Source of the DNA: Pseudomonas sp. Irchel 3A7
Lineage (GTDB): Bacteria; Pseudomonadota; Gammaproteobacteria; Pseudomonadales; Pseudomonadaceae
DNA: 64,000 nucleotides
Direction: 5' to 3'
NCBI RefSeq assembly: GCF_900187565.1
Contig: NZ_FYED01000004.1
Coordinates: 62,001-126,000 of the forward strand
Below are positions 36,661 to 49,527 of the stretch, in pieces. Each line of letters begins with the position of its first letter. The first letter of the stretch is position 1. Below the pieces are notes generated by a model, which had not been told where the DNA came from, did not search any database, and saw only the letters and a program-made list of their open reading frames with translations. A program made the position numbers and the translations under genes.

Positions 36661-37482
36661 ATGAGCAAACCCCTGCGTTTCGCCCTGAACCGTATGGTCG
36701 CCCCACGTTTGTCCCTGTCTGCGTTCATCGAATTGGCGGTGACCCTCAAGGCCGACGCCATCGAGATCCGCAACGACCTCAAAGGCGTCGAGATCGAGGA
36801 TGGCACCGCGCCTGGGCTCGTCCGTGAGTTGTGCGCGGCCCGGGGCATCACCGTATTGTCGATCAACGCGTTGTATCCGTTCGATGTCTGGAATGACGAG
36901 CGCCGCACACAAGCCCGCAAGCTTGCCGCTTATGCCCGAGACTGTGGCGCCCGGGGTTTGGTGATGTGCCCGCTGAACGACCGTGCCGACCCGCGCAGCG
37001 AGGCCGAGCGCGCGTCAGGCCTGCGCACGGCGCTGAGTGAACTGGCGCCGATCCTGCGCGATCACGGCATCCTCGGTTTCATCGAGCCGCTGGGCTTCGA
37101 GGAATGCTCGCTACGGCGCAAACGCACGGCGGTTGATGCGATCAAGGCGATCGGCGGGCTGGATGTCTTCCGCCTGGTGCATGACACCTTTCATCATCAC
37201 CTGGCCAGCGAACATGAATTCTTTCCCGAGCTGACCGGGCTGGTGCACATCTCCGGTGTCGAAGATGCCGAGGCGCCGCTGGCGACCATCCGCGACGGGC
37301 ATCGGGTGCTGGTGGGCGAGGGCGACATTCTCGGCAACGCGGCGCAAATCGACACCTTGATCAGCAGCGGCTACAGCGGCTACCTGTCGTTCGAGCCCTT
37401 TGCCGACAGCGTCCATGGGCTGGTGGATATCCAATCGGCAATCGGCGCCAGCATGGATCACCTGCAGAAATCCCAAGGTTAA
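36661..37482 (+). CDS. TIM-barrel inosose isomerase-like protein (IolI/IolH type)
   Basis: A 273-residue sugar phosphate isomerase/epimerase (xylose isomerase-like TIM barrel). Metal-ligand candidates occur in [19 protein letters not shown] and HISGVED. In inositol clusters such proteins act as 2-keto-myo-inositol isomerase (IolI) or are labelled IolH. I cannot separate these by eye. It follows mmsA by 25 bases with a GGAG upstream of the ATG and belongs to the same operon. Confidence 0.85.
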   Translation: MSKPLRFALNRMVAPRLSLSAFIELAVTLKADAIEIRNDLKGVEIEDGTAPGLVRELCAARGITVLSINALYPFDVWNDERRTQARKLAAYARDCGARGLVMCPLNDRADPRSEAERASGLRTALSELAPILRDHGILGFIEPLGFEECSLRRKRTAVDAIKAIGGLDVFRLVHDTFHHHLASEHEFFPELTGLVHISGVEDAEAPLATIRDGHRVLVGEGDILGNAAQIDTLISSGYSGYLSFEPFADSVHGLVDIQSAIGASMDHLQKSQG

Positions 37483-37493
37483 GGGAAATCCCC

Positions 37494-37587
37494 CCTGTGG
37501 GAGCGAGCCTGCTCGCGAAGCGGTGTGTCAGGCGACATCAATGCTGGATGTACCGCCGTCTTCGCGAGCAGGCTCGCTCCCACAAGG
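37494..37587. repeat. REPIN between inosose isomerase-like gene and iolD
   Basis: Inverted arms CCTGTGGGAGCGAGCCTG followed by CTCGCGAA, and TTCGCGAGCAGGCTCGCTCC followed by CACAAGG. This is a second REP subtype (GAGCCTGCTCGC core) distinct from the one at 33245. Confidence 0.92.
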
Positions 37588-37613
37588 TTTCTTCGTGTAT
37601 TGAAGGATCGGTT

Positions 37614-40603
<2,990 letters not shown>

Positions 40604-40612
40604 CCCCGATTC

Positions 40613-40707
40613 CCTGTGGGAGAGAGCCTGCTCGCGAAAGCGGTGTGTCAGACAACATCAATATTGACGGTTGCGCCGCCTTCGCGAGCAGGCTCGCTCC
40701 CACAAGG
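40613..40707. repeat. REPIN after iolG
   Basis: Same subtype as at 37494: CCTGTGGGAGAGAGCCTG on the left (one core base changed) and the inverted TTCGCGAGCAGGCTCGCTCC on the right, 40604-40758 holding nothing else but the next ribosome binding site. Confidence 0.92.
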
Positions 40708-40758
40708 ACCGCGTGTATCCAGTAGGCGGCTCACATAACAAAAAGAAGGAGTTGAGTC

Positions 40759-41829
40759 ATGCGTATCGGACTTGTCGGTTACGGCCATGGTGGCCGGTTT
40801 TTTCATGCTCCGCTGATCAGCAGTTTGCCGGCGGCGACCTTCGTGGGCGTGGTTACCCGCTCCGCCGAGCGCCGGCAACTGTTGGCCGCGGAGCATCCCG
40901 GTGTACCGGCCTTCGACAGCATTGGCCAACTGGTCGAAGCCGGTGTCGATGTGCTGGTGGTGTCCACGCCGCTCAAAGGTCGCCCGGCACTGGTGCTCGA
41001 CGCCATCGAACACGGCGTGGCGGTGGTCAGCGACAAGCCGTTCGCCGCCGATACGCAACAGGCGCAAACCCTGATCACCATGGCCGAACGTCAGGGCGTG
41101 CAATTGAGCGTCTACCAGAACCGGCGCTGGGATTCGGATTTTCTCACCGTGCGCAAACTCATTGAGTCCGGTGCGTTGGGTCAGGTCACCCGTTTCGAAT
41201 CGCGGATCGAGCGCTATTCGCCGCAGTCAGTGAACAACGGCAGCGGCGGCGGTTTCCTGCGCGATCTGGGCAGCCACCTGGTGGATCAGGCCCTACTCCT
41301 GTTCGGCCCCGTCACCCGGGTGTATGCCGAACTGGATTACGCCGAAAAAGGCCAGACCTTCGACAACGGCTTTTTCATGTCCCTGACCCATGCCAACGGC
41401 GTGATTTCACACTTGGGGGGCAGTTGCCTGCAAAACACCCCCGGCCCGCGTTTTCGCGTGACCGGCACCCAGGGCTGCTACAGCATCGATGGTCTGGACG
41501 GGCAGGAGGCGTCGGCCCTCGCCGGGCTCACCCCCAAATCCGAGGGCGAGCGCTGGGGCGTCGAGGAGCACCGTCGCTGGGGCTGGTTCGAGCAGGGTGA
41601 GGTACGCGAGCGGGTGCCGTCCGAGCGGGGCTGCTGGAACCAGTTCTATTTACAGCTGAAAACCTCGTTACAGAGCGGTGGCCCACTGCCGGTCGAGGCC
41701 CGTGATGCACTGGCGACTACCCACGTACTAGACGCTGCGCGGCTCAGTTTTGAGCGTCATCAAGTAGTGGCATTGGGCCCATTCGAGAGCCATGGAATGA
41801 AATCAGAAAAAAATTCTAAAATCGGTTGA
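40759..41829 (+). CDS. Gfo/Idh/MocA oxidoreductase
   Basis: A 356-residue member with Rossmann motif MRIGLVGYGHGGRFFHAPLI and the catalytic-lysine motif VVSDKPFAAD (Asp in place of the usual Glu). GGGFLRDLGSHLVDQAL matches the YhhX-like subgroup rather than IolG. It probably handles a secondary inositol isomer or a product, but this is inference from position. AAGAAGGAG precedes the start. Its last codons overlap the upstream operator of the next promoter. Confidence 0.85.
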   Translation: MRIGLVGYGHGGRFFHAPLISSLPAATFVGVVTRSAERRQLLAAEHPGVPAFDSIGQLVEAGVDVLVVSTPLKGRPALVLDAIEHGVAVVSDKPFAADTQQAQTLITMAERQGVQLSVYQNRRWDSDFLTVRKLIESGALGQVTRFESRIERYSPQSVNNGSGGGFLRDLGSHLVDQALLLFGPVTRVYAELDYAEKGQTFDNGFFMSLTHANGVISHLGGSCLQNTPGPRFRVTGTQGCYSIDGLDGQEASALAGLTPKSEGERWGVEEHRRWGWFEQGEVRERVPSERGCWNQFYLQLKTSLQSGGPLPVEARDALATTHVLDAARLSFERHQVVALGPFESHGMKSEKNSKIG

Positions 41830-41846
41830 TATAGAAAATATTTTCC
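41805..41846. promoter_or_regulatory. Paired AT-rich operators (probable IolR sites), copy 3
   Basis: AGAAAAAAATTCT (41805-41817) and AGAAAATATTTTCC (41833-41846), 28 bp apart, 120-160 bases upstream of the inositol binding-protein gene. The first lies inside the end of the preceding coding region. Confidence 0.6.
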
Positions 41847-41967
41847 AATAAAGTCATTTCCAGCGAACTGCTTCGCACAACGTTTCAACACTTTTCCTGC
41901 TTGTCCGCTTACTGAAATCGTCACGCCTCATCCATAAAACCAACAAAAATGTGGAGAAAGACTTTTC

Positions 41968-42894
41968 ATGAAGACCAAGATCCGTTTCGCCTCTCTCGCT
42001 TTGTCCCTGATGTTCGCCAGCGGCGCCGCGCTGGCCGATGTGAAGATCGGTGTCAGCATGTCCCAGTTCGATGACACCTGGCTGACCTACCTGCGTGAAT
42101 CCATGGACAAGAAAGCCAAGTCTTACCCCGACGGCGTCCAGCTGCAATTCGAAGACGCCCGCAGCGACGTGGTCAAGCAACTGAGCCAGGTCGAAAGCTT
42201 CATCAGCCAGAAAGTCGATGCCATCGTGGTCAATCCGGTGGATACAGCCGCTACCAAAAAAATCACTGAAGCCGCGGTGAAGGCCGGCATTCCGCTGGTC
42301 TACGTCAATCGCCGTCCCGATGACCTGAACCTGCCCAAAGGCGTGGTGACTGTCGCTTCCAACGACCTGGAGGCCGGTGAAATGCAAATGCAGTACCTGG
42401 CCGACAAGATGGGCGGCAAGGGCGATATCGTGATTTTGCTGGGTGACCTGGCGAACAACTCCACCACCAACCGCACCAAGGGCGTCAAAGAGGTGCTGGC
42501 CAAATACCCGAACATCAAGATCGAGCAAGAGCAGAGCGGTATCTGGCTGCGGGATAAAGGCATGACCCTGGTCAACGACTGGCTGACCCAGGGCCGCAAG
42601 TTCGACGCGATCGTCTCCAACAACGATGAGATGGCCATTGGTGCCGCGATGGCGCTTCAACAGGCGGGCGTCGAAAAAGGCAGCGTGTTGATTGCGGGTG
42701 TCGACGGTACGCCAGATGGTTTGAATGCAGTGAAGAAAGGTTCGCTGGCCGCTTCCGTGTTCCAGGACGCCAAGGGTCAGGCCGACGGCTCCATCGATAC
42801 CGCCGTGAAAATGGCGAAAAACGAGCCGGTCGAATCGGCTGTCTGGGTGCCGTTTCGCCTGATCACGCCGCAAAACGTTGACCAGTTCAAATAG
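41968..42894 (+). CDS. Sugar ABC transporter periplasmic binding protein (inositol, IbpA-like)
   Basis: A 308-residue binding protein with signal peptide to about GAALA (residue 23), mature start DVKIGVSMSQFDDTWLTYLR. This matches the peripla_BP_4 group that includes the Caulobacter inositol binding protein IbpA. With the adjoining ATPase and permease genes and the shared operator pair, the substrate is most likely myo-inositol; this is inference. TGTGGAGA lies upstream of the ATG. Confidence 0.9.
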   Translation: MKTKIRFASLALSLMFASGAALADVKIGVSMSQFDDTWLTYLRESMDKKAKSYPDGVQLQFEDARSDVVKQLSQVESFISQKVDAIVVNPVDTAATKKITEAAVKAGIPLVYVNRRPDDLNLPKGVVTVASNDLEAGEMQMQYLADKMGGKGDIVILLGDLANNSTTNRTKGVKEVLAKYPNIKIEQEQSGIWLRDKGMTLVNDWLTQGRKFDAIVSNNDEMAIGAAMALQQAGVEKGSVLIAGVDGTPDGLNAVKKGSLAASVFQDAKGQADGSIDTAVKMAKNEPVESAVWVPFRLITPQNVDQFK

Positions 42895-42923
42895 TCCATC
42901 CGTTCGATAACAACAATAAACAC

Positions 42924-42946
42924 GCAAGGTTGCGACGCGACCTTGC
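42924..42946 (+). other. Intercistronic hairpin in inositol ABC operon
   Basis: GCAAGGT...ACCTTGC stem (nine-base loop) between the binding-protein and ATPase genes, ending just before the GATGGAG ribosome binding site. It resembles the rbsB-rbsA stem and may set different protein levels. Confidence 0.5.
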
Positions 42947-42963
42947 TGATGGAGTACCTGATC

Positions 42964-44529
42964 ATGTTCGCTTCAGCGACTGCTTCGAGCACCCCGTTGG
43001 TGGGTGTCCAGCCAACTGCAACGCCTGTCGATGAGCCGTACCTGCTGGAGATCATCAACGTCAGCAAGGGTTTTCCCGGTGTGGTGGCCTTGTCCGACGT
43101 ACAACTGCGGGTGCGTCCCGGTTCCGTGCTGGCGCTGATGGGTGAAAACGGCGCAGGCAAATCCACCTTGATGAAAATCATCGCCGGCATCTACCAGCCG
43201 GATGCCGGCGAGTTGCGCCTGCGGGGTAAGCCGGTGGTCTTCGAAACACCCCTGGCGGCGCTCCAGGCCGGGATCGCGATGATCCACCAGGAACTCAACC
43301 TGATGCCGCACATGAGCATCGCCGAAAACATCTGGATCGGCCGTGAGCAGCTCAACGGTTTCCACATGATCGACCACCGCGAAATGCACCGCTGCACAGC
43401 GAAACTGCTGGAGCGCCTGCGGATCAATCTCGACCCGGAGGAGCTGGTAGGCAACCTGAGCATCGCCGAACGGCAGATGGTCGAGATCGCCAAGGCGGTG
43501 TCCTACGACTCCGACATCCTGATCATGGACGAACCGACCTCGGCCATCACCGAGAAGGAAGTCGCCCATCTGTTCTCGATCATTGCCGACCTGAAAAGCC
43601 AGGGCAAAGGCATCATCTACATCACGCACAAAATGAACGAAGTGTTCAGCATCGCCGACGAAGTGGCAGTGTTCCGCGATGGCGCCTACATCGGTCTGCA
43701 ACGGGCCGACAGCATGGACGGCGACAGCCTGATCTCGATGATGGTGGGGCGCGAGCTGAGCCAGTTGTTCCCGGTGCGTGAGAAGCCGATCGGCGATCTG
43801 CTGCTGTCGGTGCGTGACCTCAAGCTGGACGGTATTTTCAAGGACGTCTCCTTCGACCTGCATGCCGGAGAGATCCTGGGCATCGCCGGTTTGATGGGGT
43901 CGGGGCGGACCAATGTCGCCGAGGCGATTTTCGGCATCACGCCAAGCGACGGTGGCGAGATCCGGCTCGACGGCGAGGTGGTGCGCATCAGTGATCCGCA
44001 CATGGCGATCGAGAAGGGCTTCGCGCTGTTGACTGAAGATCGCAAGCTCAGTGGCCTGTTCCCATGCCTGTCAGTGCTGGAAAACATGGAAATGGCAGTA
44101 CTGCCCCATTACGTCGGTAACGGCTTCATTCAACAGAAAGCCCTGCGCGCACTGTGTGAAGACATGTGCAAAAAGCTGCGGGTGAAAACACCGTCGCTGG
44201 AGCAATGCATCGACACGCTTTCCGGTGGTAACCAGCAGAAAGCCTTGCTGGCGCGCTGGTTGATGACCAACCCACGAATCCTGATTCTCGACGAGCCGAC
44301 CCGCGGTATCGATGTCGGCGCCAAGGCCGAGATTTACCGGCTCATCGCCTGCCTCGCCAGCGAAGGCATGGCGGTGATCATGATTTCCTCGGAGCTGCCG
44401 GAAGTGCTCGGCATGAGCGACCGGGTGATGGTCATGCACGAGGGCGACCTGATGGGCACCCTCGACCGCTTCGAGGCAACTCAGGAGCGCGTGATGCAAT
44501 TGGCCTCGGGCATGTCCGCGGTTCATTAA
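42964..44529 (+). CDS. Sugar ABC transporter ATPase (inositol, IatA-like)
   Basis: A 521-residue double ATPase. Domain 1: Walker [14 protein letters not shown], signature [15 protein letters not shown], Walker [11 protein letters not shown]. Domain 2: degenerate Walker [12 protein letters not shown] and signature [15 protein letters not shown]. Starts at 42949 and 42943 are possible; 42964 has GGAG at suitable spacing. Layout matches RbsA in the same window. Confidence 0.93.
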   Translation: MFASATASSTPLVGVQPTATPVDEPYLLEIINVSKGFPGVVALSDVQLRVRPGSVLALMGENGAGKSTLMKIIAGIYQPDAGELRLRGKPVVFETPLAALQAGIAMIHQELNLMPHMSIAENIWIGREQLNGFHMIDHREMHRCTAKLLERLRINLDPEELVGNLSIAERQMVEIAKAVSYDSDILIMDEPTSAITEKEVAHLFSIIADLKSQGKGIIYITHKMNEVFSIADEVAVFRDGAYIGLQRADSMDGDSLISMMVGRELSQLFPVREKPIGDLLLSVRDLKLDGIFKDVSFDLHAGEILGIAGLMGSGRTNVAEAIFGITPSDGGEIRLDGEVVRISDPHMAIEKGFALLTEDRKLSGLFPCLSVLENMEMAVLPHYVGNGFIQQKALRALCEDMCKKLRVKTPSLEQCIDTLSGGNQQKALLARWLMTNPRILILDEPTRGIDVGAKAEIYRLIACLASEGMAVIMISSELPEVLGMSDRVMVMHEGDLMGTLDRFEATQERVMQLASGMSAVH

Positions 44530-44560
44530 GTCAAGGGCGAGCACAGGTGAAAGGGGATTG

Positions 44561-44656
44561 TGTGGCGAGGGAGCTTGCTCCCGCTGGGCAGCGAAGCGGC
44601 CCTGGAAGAGTGGGACTGCTGCGCAGCCCAACGGGAGCAAGCTCCCTCGCCACAGG
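44561..44656. repeat. REP doublet, GTGGCGAGGGAGC subtype
   Basis: TGTGGCGAGGGAGCTTGCTC and its inverted partner GAGCAAGCTCCCTCGCCACA, separated by about 50 bases, in the ATPase-permease gap. A third REP subtype, also seen decayed at 58486. Confidence 0.9.
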
Positions 44657-44700
44657 CAAGCGGCCTGGCCACACGAAATTCATATGAAGGGTGAATGGTT

Positions 44701-45723
44701 ATGAACGCGATACTGGAAAACAAACCGGCAACGGCACCGGTCAAGAGTCGCCGGCGCTTTCCGACCGAGCTGAGCATCTTCCTGGTGCTGATTGGCATCG
44801 GCCTGGTGTTCGAACTGTTCGGCTGGATCGTGCGCGACCAGAGTTTTTTGATGAACTCCCAACGGCTGGTATTGATGATCCTGCAAGTGTCGATCATCGG
44901 CCTGCTGGCGATCGGCGTGACCCAGGTGATCATCACCACCGGCATCGACCTGTCGTCGGGCTCGGTGCTGGCCTTATCGGCGATGATCGCTGCCAGCCTG
45001 GCGCAGACCTCGGATTTCGCTCGGGCGGTATTCCCGTCGCTGACCGACTTGCCGGTGTGGATTCCAGTGATTGCCGGGCTCGGTGTCGGGCTGCTGGCGG
45101 GGGCAATCAACGGCAGCATCATTGCCATCACCGGGATTCCACCTTTCATTGCCACCTTGGGCATGATGGTCTCGGCCCGTGGCCTGGCGCGTTACTACAC
45201 CGAAGGCCAGCCGGTGAGCATGCTGTCGGATTCCTACACGGCCATCGGTCACGGCGCGATGCCGGTGATCATTTTTCTGGTGGTGGCGGTGATCTTCCAT
45301 ATCGCGCTGCGCTACACCAAGTACGGTAAATACACCTACGCCATCGGCGGCAACATGCAGGCGGCGCGTACGTCGGGTATTAACGTCAAGCGCCATCTGG
45401 TCATCGTCTACAGCATCGCCGGGTTGCTGGCGGGACTGGCGGGCGTGGTCGCTTCGGCCCGTGCCGCCACCGGGCAGGCCGGGATGGGCATGTCCTATGA
45501 ACTGGATGCGATTGCCGCGGCGGTCATCGGCGGTACCAGCCTGGCAGGCGGAGTAGGGCGCATCACCGGCACGGTCATCGGTGCACTGATCCTCGGGGTG
45601 ATGGCCAGCGGGTTCACTTTCGTCGGGGTCGATGCCTACATCCAGGACATTATCAAGGGCTTGATCATCGTGGTCGCGGTGGTCATCGACCAGTACCGCA
45701 ACAAGCGCAAACTCAAGCGCTGA
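44701..45723 (+). CDS. Sugar ABC transporter permease (inositol, IatP-like)
   Basis: A 340-residue permease with about eight to ten membrane segments. TTGIDLSSGSVLAL and the AAAVIGGTSLAGGVG motif mark the RbsC/IatP family. It is in the transporter operon despite the intervening REP doublet. The ATG at 44701 follows GAAGGGTGAATGGTT. The protein ends in a basic tail (NKRKLKR). Confidence 0.93.
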   Translation: MNAILENKPATAPVKSRRRFPTELSIFLVLIGIGLVFELFGWIVRDQSFLMNSQRLVLMILQVSIIGLLAIGVTQVIITTGIDLSSGSVLALSAMIAASLAQTSDFARAVFPSLTDLPVWIPVIAGLGVGLLAGAINGSIIAITGIPPFIATLGMMVSARGLARYYTEGQPVSMLSDSYTAIGHGAMPVIIFLVVAVIFHIALRYTKYGKYTYAIGGNMQAARTSGINVKRHLVIVYSIAGLLAGLAGVVASARAATGQAGMGMSYELDAIAAAVIGGTSLAGGVGRITGTVIGALILGVMASGFTFVGVDAYIQDIIKGLIIVVAVVIDQYRNKRKLKR

Positions 45724-45742
45724 CATTGACTGCAAGATATTG

Positions 45743-45782
45743 CACAAGGGGACCAGGCACTGCGTAGCCTGGCTTCCTTGTG
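45743..45782 (+). terminator. Probable 3' hairpin of the inositol operon
   Basis: CACAAGG..CCAGGC...GCCTGG..CCTTGTG, a long interrupted stem 20 bases after the permease stop. No T-run, so termination is uncertain. Confidence 0.4.
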
Positions 45783-45821
45783 TAAGCGTGCACCCTGGAC
45801 GTGCGTCAGGTTAGAAGACGT

Positions 45822-46568
45822 TCACTCCCACCCGTAATCGAGCGCAGGGTTGATTGGCGGAAAACATTCCAGTGTGGCCAGATCCAGCAACGTGAAGTAA
45901 CCATTCTTCCAGCCCGCCGTATCTATGTGGTAGACATTCCCGAGTATGACCGGCTGCCTGAGTGGCGTATGGCCCACGATCACGGCCCGCACGCCGTCAA
46001 CACCGGCGTGGTTTTCGTCAGTCAAGCGCTTGCGCGACCACTGAAGGATGGCGGCAATGTGGTCGACCTCTCTCACTGATCCAGAAAGCCCTGTAATCAT
46101 TTCTCCCCAGCTTGCGCGCGGAACGTCGGCGTGCACGATGCCGATCAGGCCCTGTGCGGTCTCGACTTCGATCACCAGAGGCAAGTCCTGAAAGAGGCTG
46201 GCGTAGCTGCCTTGCTCGATGCTCGACAGCCCGTAGAACCACGCGCCACCATTGAGCAAGTGCAGGCTGCATTCATAGCTGATGGGGCCGGCGGCGTGTG
46301 AATCAACAGCCATCTGCTCATGGTTGCCACGCACCGCATGGAACCAGGGCTTGCGCAGCAGCCATTCATCGACATCCAGCGATTCAGGCCCGCGGTCAAC
46401 CAGATCGCCGACGCTGAACAGGCGGTCGACGGCAGGATTGAATTCGGCCGCCTCCAGCGCCGCTTGCAGCCGGGTGAAGTGACCGTGAATGTCGCCGACC
46501 GCGAGATCCCGGCCCACCGTATTGGCGGCGAAGTGCTTCACGCGCGACACCTCGGTAGTTTCGGACAT
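45822..46568 (-). CDS. PphA-like Ser/Thr protein phosphatase (metallophosphoesterase)
   Basis: A 248-residue metallophosphoesterase with the family motifs in order: GDIHG (about 25-29), GDLVDRG and RGNHEQM, then HADVP and IVGHTP further on. The order and length match the bacterial PphA/PrpA or diadenosine-hydrolase-like group. The start at 46568 is MSETTEV; a longer frame to 46763 lacks a ribosome binding site. It is unrelated to neighbouring operons. Confidence 0.88.
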   Translation of the reverse strand: MSETTEVSRVKHFAANTVGRDLAVGDIHGHFTRLQAALEAAEFNPAVDRLFSVGDLVDRGPESLDVDEWLLRKPWFHAVRGNHEQMAVDSHAAGPISYECSLHLLNGGAWFYGLSSIEQGSYASLFQDLPLVIEVETAQGLIGIVHADVPRASWGEMITGLSGSVREVDHIAAILQWSRKRLTDENHAGVDGVRAVIVGHTPLRQPVILGNVYHIDTAGWKNGYFTLLDLATLECFPPINPALDYGWE

Positions 46569-47006
46569 TGGACACTCCGATGCAGCAGGCGGCCAGGTTA
46601 TCGCGTTGGCAATGATGGCCTTGGCATCAGCGGCCCATGGCCAAGCGTTCCCTTGAATTCTGGCATAGCTTGGCCTTGCCCGCTGCTGGCCGATGAGACC
46701 GCTGTGGTCTTCTTTCGCGCAAATATACAAACTACAGTTGCCCTCTTTAATACAGGCAATCATAGTTATTCTTGGTAATTAGTCTCGCTTTCAACATATT
46801 TCTGGCGCCAAATATTTACACTATAAAAGTTGATCGAAAAGCGATTGGTCTTAGTGCGATTTATTCATACGCATTGCTGTAACTTCAGCCATAAGTATCA
46901 AAGCGTCCAACTAGAGCAAGAGGCGAGGAGTACTGCAACCCGACAAAAGACAAAATACTGACAACAAAAAACAGTCACATTCTCCCTATTAAGTCGGTAA
47001 TACATC

Positions 47007-47663
47007 ATGATCAAGATCATGGCCTTCTTTTTAATAGGAGCTGTAACTGCAGGATGCAATGGCATTGTAAAGCCCGACTTTTCGGGGCCTGCCAATGATT
47101 CATACTTTTTAGTCTTTTCAGGCTTTCCTCTGCCGTATGTGTACATGGCCTCGGCCGTGCAATGGAACGATGACTACGCCGTCACCACCCGTCACACGCC
47201 GTTCATCGCCAACGTGAAGTACAGTTGCAGCACTAACTGCGACCTTGTCTTCATCAAGCATAAAGCCAACGGCCGCTACCCCTCATGGCGCGCTCCGCGT
47301 GTGGGCGAGAGCATCACGGCAGTGGGGGTGAGTCCTTACCTGGTGACCACTACCGGGAAAGGCAAGGTGTATCAAACGCCGTTCGTCAACGCCGACGAGA
47401 ACAGCGGTGATCTCTACGGCATCCATGACGCCCCGCTGGTCAAGGGGATGTCCGGTGGGCCGGTCATTGCCAATGACGGCAGTGTTGTCGGCATCAATAT
47501 TGGTTTCCACTCAACCACATTGAATGATGTGAGCAATAACGCCGGGGTAAAGGACGCTGAGAGGATCAGTATCTTTATCCCTTACTCGATCATTCAACGC
47601 GAGTGGGGGATGTTGCAGGCAAAGCTTAACGATCAGCGCGGCACGCAGTATGTTGCGAAGTGA
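47007..47663 (+). CDS. Trypsin-like serine protease lipoprotein
   Basis: A 218-residue protein with a lipoprotein signal (GAVTAGC, Cys17) and a chymotrypsin-fold domain. The triad can be read: His63 in TTRHTPF, Asp79 in TNCDLVF and Ser149 in GMSGGPV. A membrane-tethered protease facing the periplasm is likely. The 438-base region upstream (46569-47006) is AT-rich and holds no gene on either strand; it may carry the promoter. GGAG does not stand in good position before the ATG. Confidence 0.8.
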   Translation: MIKIMAFFLIGAVTAGCNGIVKPDFSGPANDSYFLVFSGFPLPYVYMASAVQWNDDYAVTTRHTPFIANVKYSCSTNCDLVFIKHKANGRYPSWRAPRVGESITAVGVSPYLVTTTGKGKVYQTPFVNADENSGDLYGIHDAPLVKGMSGGPVIANDGSVVGINIGFHSTTLNDVSNNAGVKDAERISIFIPYSIIQREWGMLQAKLNDQRGTQYVAK

Positions 47664-47696
47664 TTTTCCGTTGGCACCCAATTGGCCTTGGAATCA

Positions 47697-48605
47697 TCAC
47701 TTTTTCGGCGATTTACCGCTGGAGGGGATATGCAAGTAAGACATCACGCTTTCGGTCAGTTCGGTCGCCAGCTTGACGGCTTCTTTATTACGAGCCATCA
47801 CACCCGCCACTAATCCTTCGATCAAGGCGAGCACGGCGATGTTGGAACTGGTCATTACCGGATGATCGGCGGGGGCAAACAACACGTGTTCGGCAATACT
47901 GGTCAGCGGCGAGGCGGGTGAGTCGGTGATTGCCAGCACCGAGGCGCCGCGCTCGTTTGCAAAACGCGCGAGTTGCAGGGTGTCGAGGGAATAGCGCGGC
48001 AGGGAGATTGCCAGCAACACGTCTTGATCGGTGATGGCGGCCAGACGGTAAGCGGCGTTTTCGTTGCCGCCCTCCATGCTGATGGCGGTGGCGTCCGCAC
48101 AGAACGGCATCAGTGTCGAGGCGGCAAGCCCGGCGAAGTAGACGCTGTTGCCAAAGCCCAGGATGTAAATCTTGCGAGCGTTGATCAGACGGGTGACGAA
48201 CGCTTCAAAGGTGTCTGCGTGGTTGTTGGTGGCGGCCGTGGCGAGGTTGCTGGTGGCGCTCTGGATTTGCTCATGCAGGCCAAAGGCGCCGCCAGGACGA
48301 TGGGCCAGTTCGTTTCGCAGTTTGTCGACCGGCGACACCATCTGCTGCAACGTCGCGACCAGCTCGGCTTTCATGCCGGTGTAGCCACCCAGGTTCAGCG
48401 CCTTGGCCAAACGATTGACTGCTGCTGGCGAGGTGGATGTTTCATGAGCCATTTCTTCGATCGTCAGCGTCGCGGCCCTGAGCGGATGACGCAGGATAAA
48501 ATCCGCCACCTTGCGCAGTGACGGCGGTAAGTCGGGAACGATTTCCGCGAGTTTGCGCATCACTGGAGCGGCATAGACCGTGGTGTTTTTCGAAGGAGTC
48601 GGCAT
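47697..48605 (-). CDS. RpiR-family regulator of the aot-like importer
   Basis: A 302-residue RpiR protein: helix-turn-helix in about 15-95 (LTIEEMAHETSTSPAAVNRLAKALN) and SIS domain about 130-270 (IYILGFGNSVYFAGLAASTL). It takes the place of argR at the end of an aotJQMOP-like gene series. The start at 48605 is ATG (MPTPSKN) with AGGAAG upstream; an ATG at 48650 abuts a REP palindrome and has no ribosome binding site. Its target operon is likely the adjacent importer. Confidence 0.85.
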   Translation of the reverse strand: MPTPSKNTTVYAAPVMRKLAEIVPDLPPSLRKVADFILRHPLRAATLTIEEMAHETSTSPAAVNRLAKALNLGGYTGMKAELVATLQQMVSPVDKLRNELAHRPGGAFGLHEQIQSATSNLATAATNNHADTFEAFVTRLINARKIYILGFGNSVYFAGLAASTLMPFCADATAISMEGGNENAAYRLAAITDQDVLLAISLPRYSLDTLQLARFANERGASVLAITDSPASPLTSIAEHVLFAPADHPVMTSSNIAVLALIEGLVAGVMARNKEAVKLATELTESVMSYLHIPSSGKSPKK

Positions 48606-48652
48606 ATCCGGTTCAACACTTCCTGAGGGTTGGGGCTGGGGCTGGCGCATAA

Positions 48653-48685
48653 CCTGTGGGAGCGTGCGGGCGGCGCTCCCACAGG
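48653..48685. repeat. Single REP-type palindrome
   Basis: CCTGTGGGAGCG and its complement CGCTCCCACAGG with a nine-base centre between the RpiR gene and the ATPase gene. It looks like a shrunken REPIN with the middle lost. Confidence 0.8.
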
Positions 48686-48744
48686 GTGCTGCGCAGGCTG
48701 GAGTGTATCCGAAGCCGTCTCTTGCGGAGAGCGGGGCGGGTTGA

Positions 48745-49509
48745 TTATTTCAAGCTGCCGGACAGAAACTGCTGGAGGCGCTCGGATTGCGGTTTGACCA
48801 GCACTTCGCGCGGATCGCCACGTTCCTCGACCTGGCCTTTATGCAGGAACACCAACTGATTCGATACTTCCCGTGCAAAACCCATTTCGTGGGTCACGAC
48901 CACCATGGTGCGGCCTTCGAGTGCCAGGTCCTGCATGACTTTGAGCACTTCGCCGACCAGCTCGGGGTCGAGTGCCGAAGTCGGTTCGTCGAATAACATC
49001 ACTTCAGGTTCCATGGCCAGCGCGCGGGCAATGGCCACACGCTGTTGCTCACCGCCGGACATGTGAGCCGGCCAGGCGTCCATGCGGTGCGCCACGCCGA
49101 CTTTGTTCAGGTAGTACTCGGCTTTTTCCCGCGCTTGTTTCTTGTTCACACCCAGCACATGCACCGGCGCTTCCATGACGTTTTCAAGGGCACTCATGTG
49201 CGACCAGAGGTTGAAGTGCTGAAACACCATCGACAGTCGCGAACGCATGCGTTGCAGTTGCTTGGGTTCGGCCGCCTTGAGCCCGCCGAGTTTGTTGGTC
49301 ACCAGTTTGAGCTGTTCGCCATTGAGCACGATGTTGCCGGCGTTGGGTTGCTCCAGCAGGTTGATGCAACGCAGGAAGGTGCTTTTGCCGGAACCGCTGG
49401 AACCGATGATGCTGATGACGTCGCCGGCTTTGGCCTCCAGGGACACGCCCCTGAGCACTTCGTGGCTGCCGTAGCTTTTGTGAAGGTCCTGAATTTCAAG
49501 CTTGTACAT
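48745..49509 (-). CDS. Amino-acid ABC transporter ATPase (AotP/HisP-like)
   Basis: A 254-residue ATPase with Walker A GSSGSGKST, the signature MSGGEQQRVAIARAL and Walker B VMLFDEPTSALD. It matches the HisP/AotP group for basic amino acids. It is the fifth gene of an operon in aotJQMOP order. Membrane-associated in the cytoplasm. A start at 49509 is supported by AGAGAGTTGAACCC upstream, a modest site. Confidence 0.92.
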   Translation of the reverse strand: MYKLEIQDLHKSYGSHEVLRGVSLEAKAGDVISIIGSSGSGKSTFLRCINLLEQPNAGNIVLNGEQLKLVTNKLGGLKAAEPKQLQRMRSRLSMVFQHFNLWSHMSALENVMEAPVHVLGVNKKQAREKAEYYLNKVGVAHRMDAWPAHMSGGEQQRVAIARALAMEPEVMLFDEPTSALDPELVGEVLKVMQDLALEGRTMVVVTHEMGFAREVSNQLVFLHKGQVEERGDPREVLVKPQSERLQQFLSGSLK

Positions 49510-49527
49510 GGGTTCAACTCTCTGGAA

